Source of the DNA: a virus
Virus record (IMG/VR): IMGVR_UViG_3300026097_000010
Span: 62,001 to 126,000 of that record
Direction: 5' to 3' (one strand)
DNA length: 64,000 nucleotides
Every line of letters begins with the position of its first letter. Position 1 is the stretch's first letter. The notes beneath the pieces are model-generated. The model saw only the letters and a list, made by a program, of their open reading frames with translations, was not told the origin of the DNA and made no database searches. Made by a program: the position numbers and the translations under genes. Positions 62,852-64,000 of the stretch are shown here, piece by piece.

Positions 62852-64000
62852 ATGTCCTACTTAATTAATAAATTCAACGGAGACGAACTAGTCATCTTAG
62901 AAGATGGAACAGTTAATGTATCCACTAGTTTAGGATTGGTCGGTAGAAACTACGTCGGATACGGAGAAATACAAAATGAAAATTTTGTATTTCTATTGGA
63001 AAATTTTGCAAATGCCGAAGCTCCAAGCAGGCCCATTACCGGACAATTATGGTATGACACTGATATAGAAACTCTTAAAATATATAACGGTAACGCCTGG
63101 GGAATTGTAGGATCTGCTCAACTTAGCGACACAGCACCTGAGGATAAAAGAGAAGGCAGTTTATGGATTGACACTGTTAATAATATATTATACGTATGGT
63201 CCGGTGCAGAATGGATTTTTATAGGGCCAGAATCTGCTCCGGGATTTGGGGTTACTAGAGCCAGGTCGGCCACAGTAATTGACAACACCGAGTTAGGCCA
63301 TCCAGTTATCTTGTTAACCATTAATGATACTGTAATCGGTATAATTGCTAACGATTCATTTAGATTATCGGGCGATCCGGGCGATTCTTTTAATGGATTT
63401 TTAGATATTGAGCCGGGTATAAATTTATCAAATACTGTAACTGTAAACGGTGACTTAAAAGGTACAGCATCTAGAGCAACGGTTTTAGAAACCAGAAGAA
63501 CAATAAATGGAATTGGATTCGACGGCTCTCAAAATATAACAATTACCGCAAATACAACCAATCATTTAGTTTCGGGACCGTATATATCCGGTTCGGATTT
63601 TAACGGGTCTACTCAAGTAACCTGGGAAGTAGACGCTAGTCCAGAAAATCGAGCAGGTAAAATAGTAGCAAGAAATGCAAACGGTGACTTCAGTGCAAAT
63701 ATTATTACATCTGATGTCGTAGGAAATCTAACAGGAAACGTAAATTCTACAGGAACAAGCAATTTTAATATTGTAACAGCTAGCGAATTTAGAGGTGCAG
63801 TACTAACTGGAAATGCGTTTACAGCAACTAAATTAAATAACTCTAGAGAAATTAACGGAGTAGAGTTTGACGGAAGTCAAAACATCACTGTTCCTGTAAG
63901 CGGTAGAGATGTTACAGGAGACACTCTTGCGTCTGCTGTTAAATTTTCGTCTTTGCAATCTGTTGGTGTACTACAAAGTTTAGATGTAGACAACACAGGA
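62852..64000 (+). CDS. Tail fibre paralogue 3, 3' end beyond window
   Basis: An open frame from an ATG at 62852 (GGAG upstream) to the window edge gives 383 residues without a stop. It shares the N-terminal fibre domain (VGRNYVGYGEIQNENFVFLL, then ITGQLWYDTDIETLKIYNG). The shaft carries two copies of a NGIGFDGSQNITI-type repeat (NGVEFDGSQNITVPVSG is the second) and the GNLTGNVNSTGTSN strand repeat. The C-terminal tip is outside the window, so the binding domain is unknown. It completes a three-gene fibre array. Confidence 0.78.
   Translation, partial: MSYLINKFNGDELVILEDGTVNVSTSLGLVGRNYVGYGEIQNENFVFLLENFANAEAPSRPITGQLWYDTDIETLKIYNGNAWGIVGSAQLSDTAPEDKREGSLWIDTVNNILYVWSGAEWIFIGPESAPGFGVTRARSATVIDNTELGHPVILLTINDTVIGIIANDSFRLSGDPGDSFNGFLDIEPGINLSNTVTVNGDLKGTASRATVLETRRTINGIGFDGSQNITITANTTNHLVSGPYISGSDFNGSTQVTWEVDASPENRAGKIVARNANGDFSANIITSDVVGNLTGNVNSTGTSNFNIVTASEFRGAVLTGNAFTATKLNNSREINGVEFDGSQNITVPVSGRDVTGDTLASAVKFSSLQSVGVLQSLDVDNTG

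Overview
This AT-rich window is part of the genome of a large tailed phage of the T4-like myovirus group. It carries the capsid assembly genes 20-21-22-23, the baseplate genes 26, 48, 53, 5, 25 and 6, the recombination nuclease pair 46/47 and the late sigma factor 55. Gene content, AT richness and very long repeat-built adhesion genes fit marine relatives (cyanophages and SAR11/pelagiphages) better than enteric T4. The host cannot be fixed: the window has no photosynthesis genes, no tRNAs and no host-derived metabolic genes.

Layout. (1) 1-16730, minus strand: virion adhesion and fibre genes. These are two tandem giant paralogues (1-4101, cut by the window edge and readable only as an open frame, and 4144-9642), two sister fibres (10366-11418 and 11539-14343) and several small structural genes. 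(2) 16906-26043, minus: capsid module with gp23, gp22, gp21, a gp67-like acidic core protein, an unusual DUF115-like enzyme candidate, an 80-residue protein, gp20 and a probable tape measure. (3) 26112-27175, plus: a short island with gp26 and a gp51 candidate. (4) 27172-29795, minus: two proteins whose N-termini look like capsid-targeting sequences. (5) 29796-30328: 533 bases without a convincing gene but rich in hairpins. (6) 30329-34658, minus: a gp55-gp47-gp46 operon with a small basic protein and a GIY-YIG nuclease candidate. (7) 34741-64000, plus: a compact baseplate operon (gp48, gp53, a hub candidate, gp5, gp25, gp6), a 4593-residue giant virion protein, a small structural protein and three paralogous fibres, the last cut by the window edge.

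How it works together. gp55 would direct RNA polymerase to late promoters, and copies of the marine late box NATAAATA lie in front of several transcription units on both strands. gp46/47 serve recombination-dependent replication. gp20, 21, 22, 23 and the acidic core build and mature the head. The plus-strand block builds baseplate and fibres.

The most notable feature is the adhesion apparatus. A 50-60-residue CBM5/12-like module recurs in giant proteins on both strands. Three different propeller-like repeat regions (Asp-box-like, TPYDL-type and FG-GAP-like) sit inside three virion proteins. One fibre is clearly its shorter neighbour with a propeller-like block inserted. Assignments rest on recognised motifs and gene order; no database search was possible.
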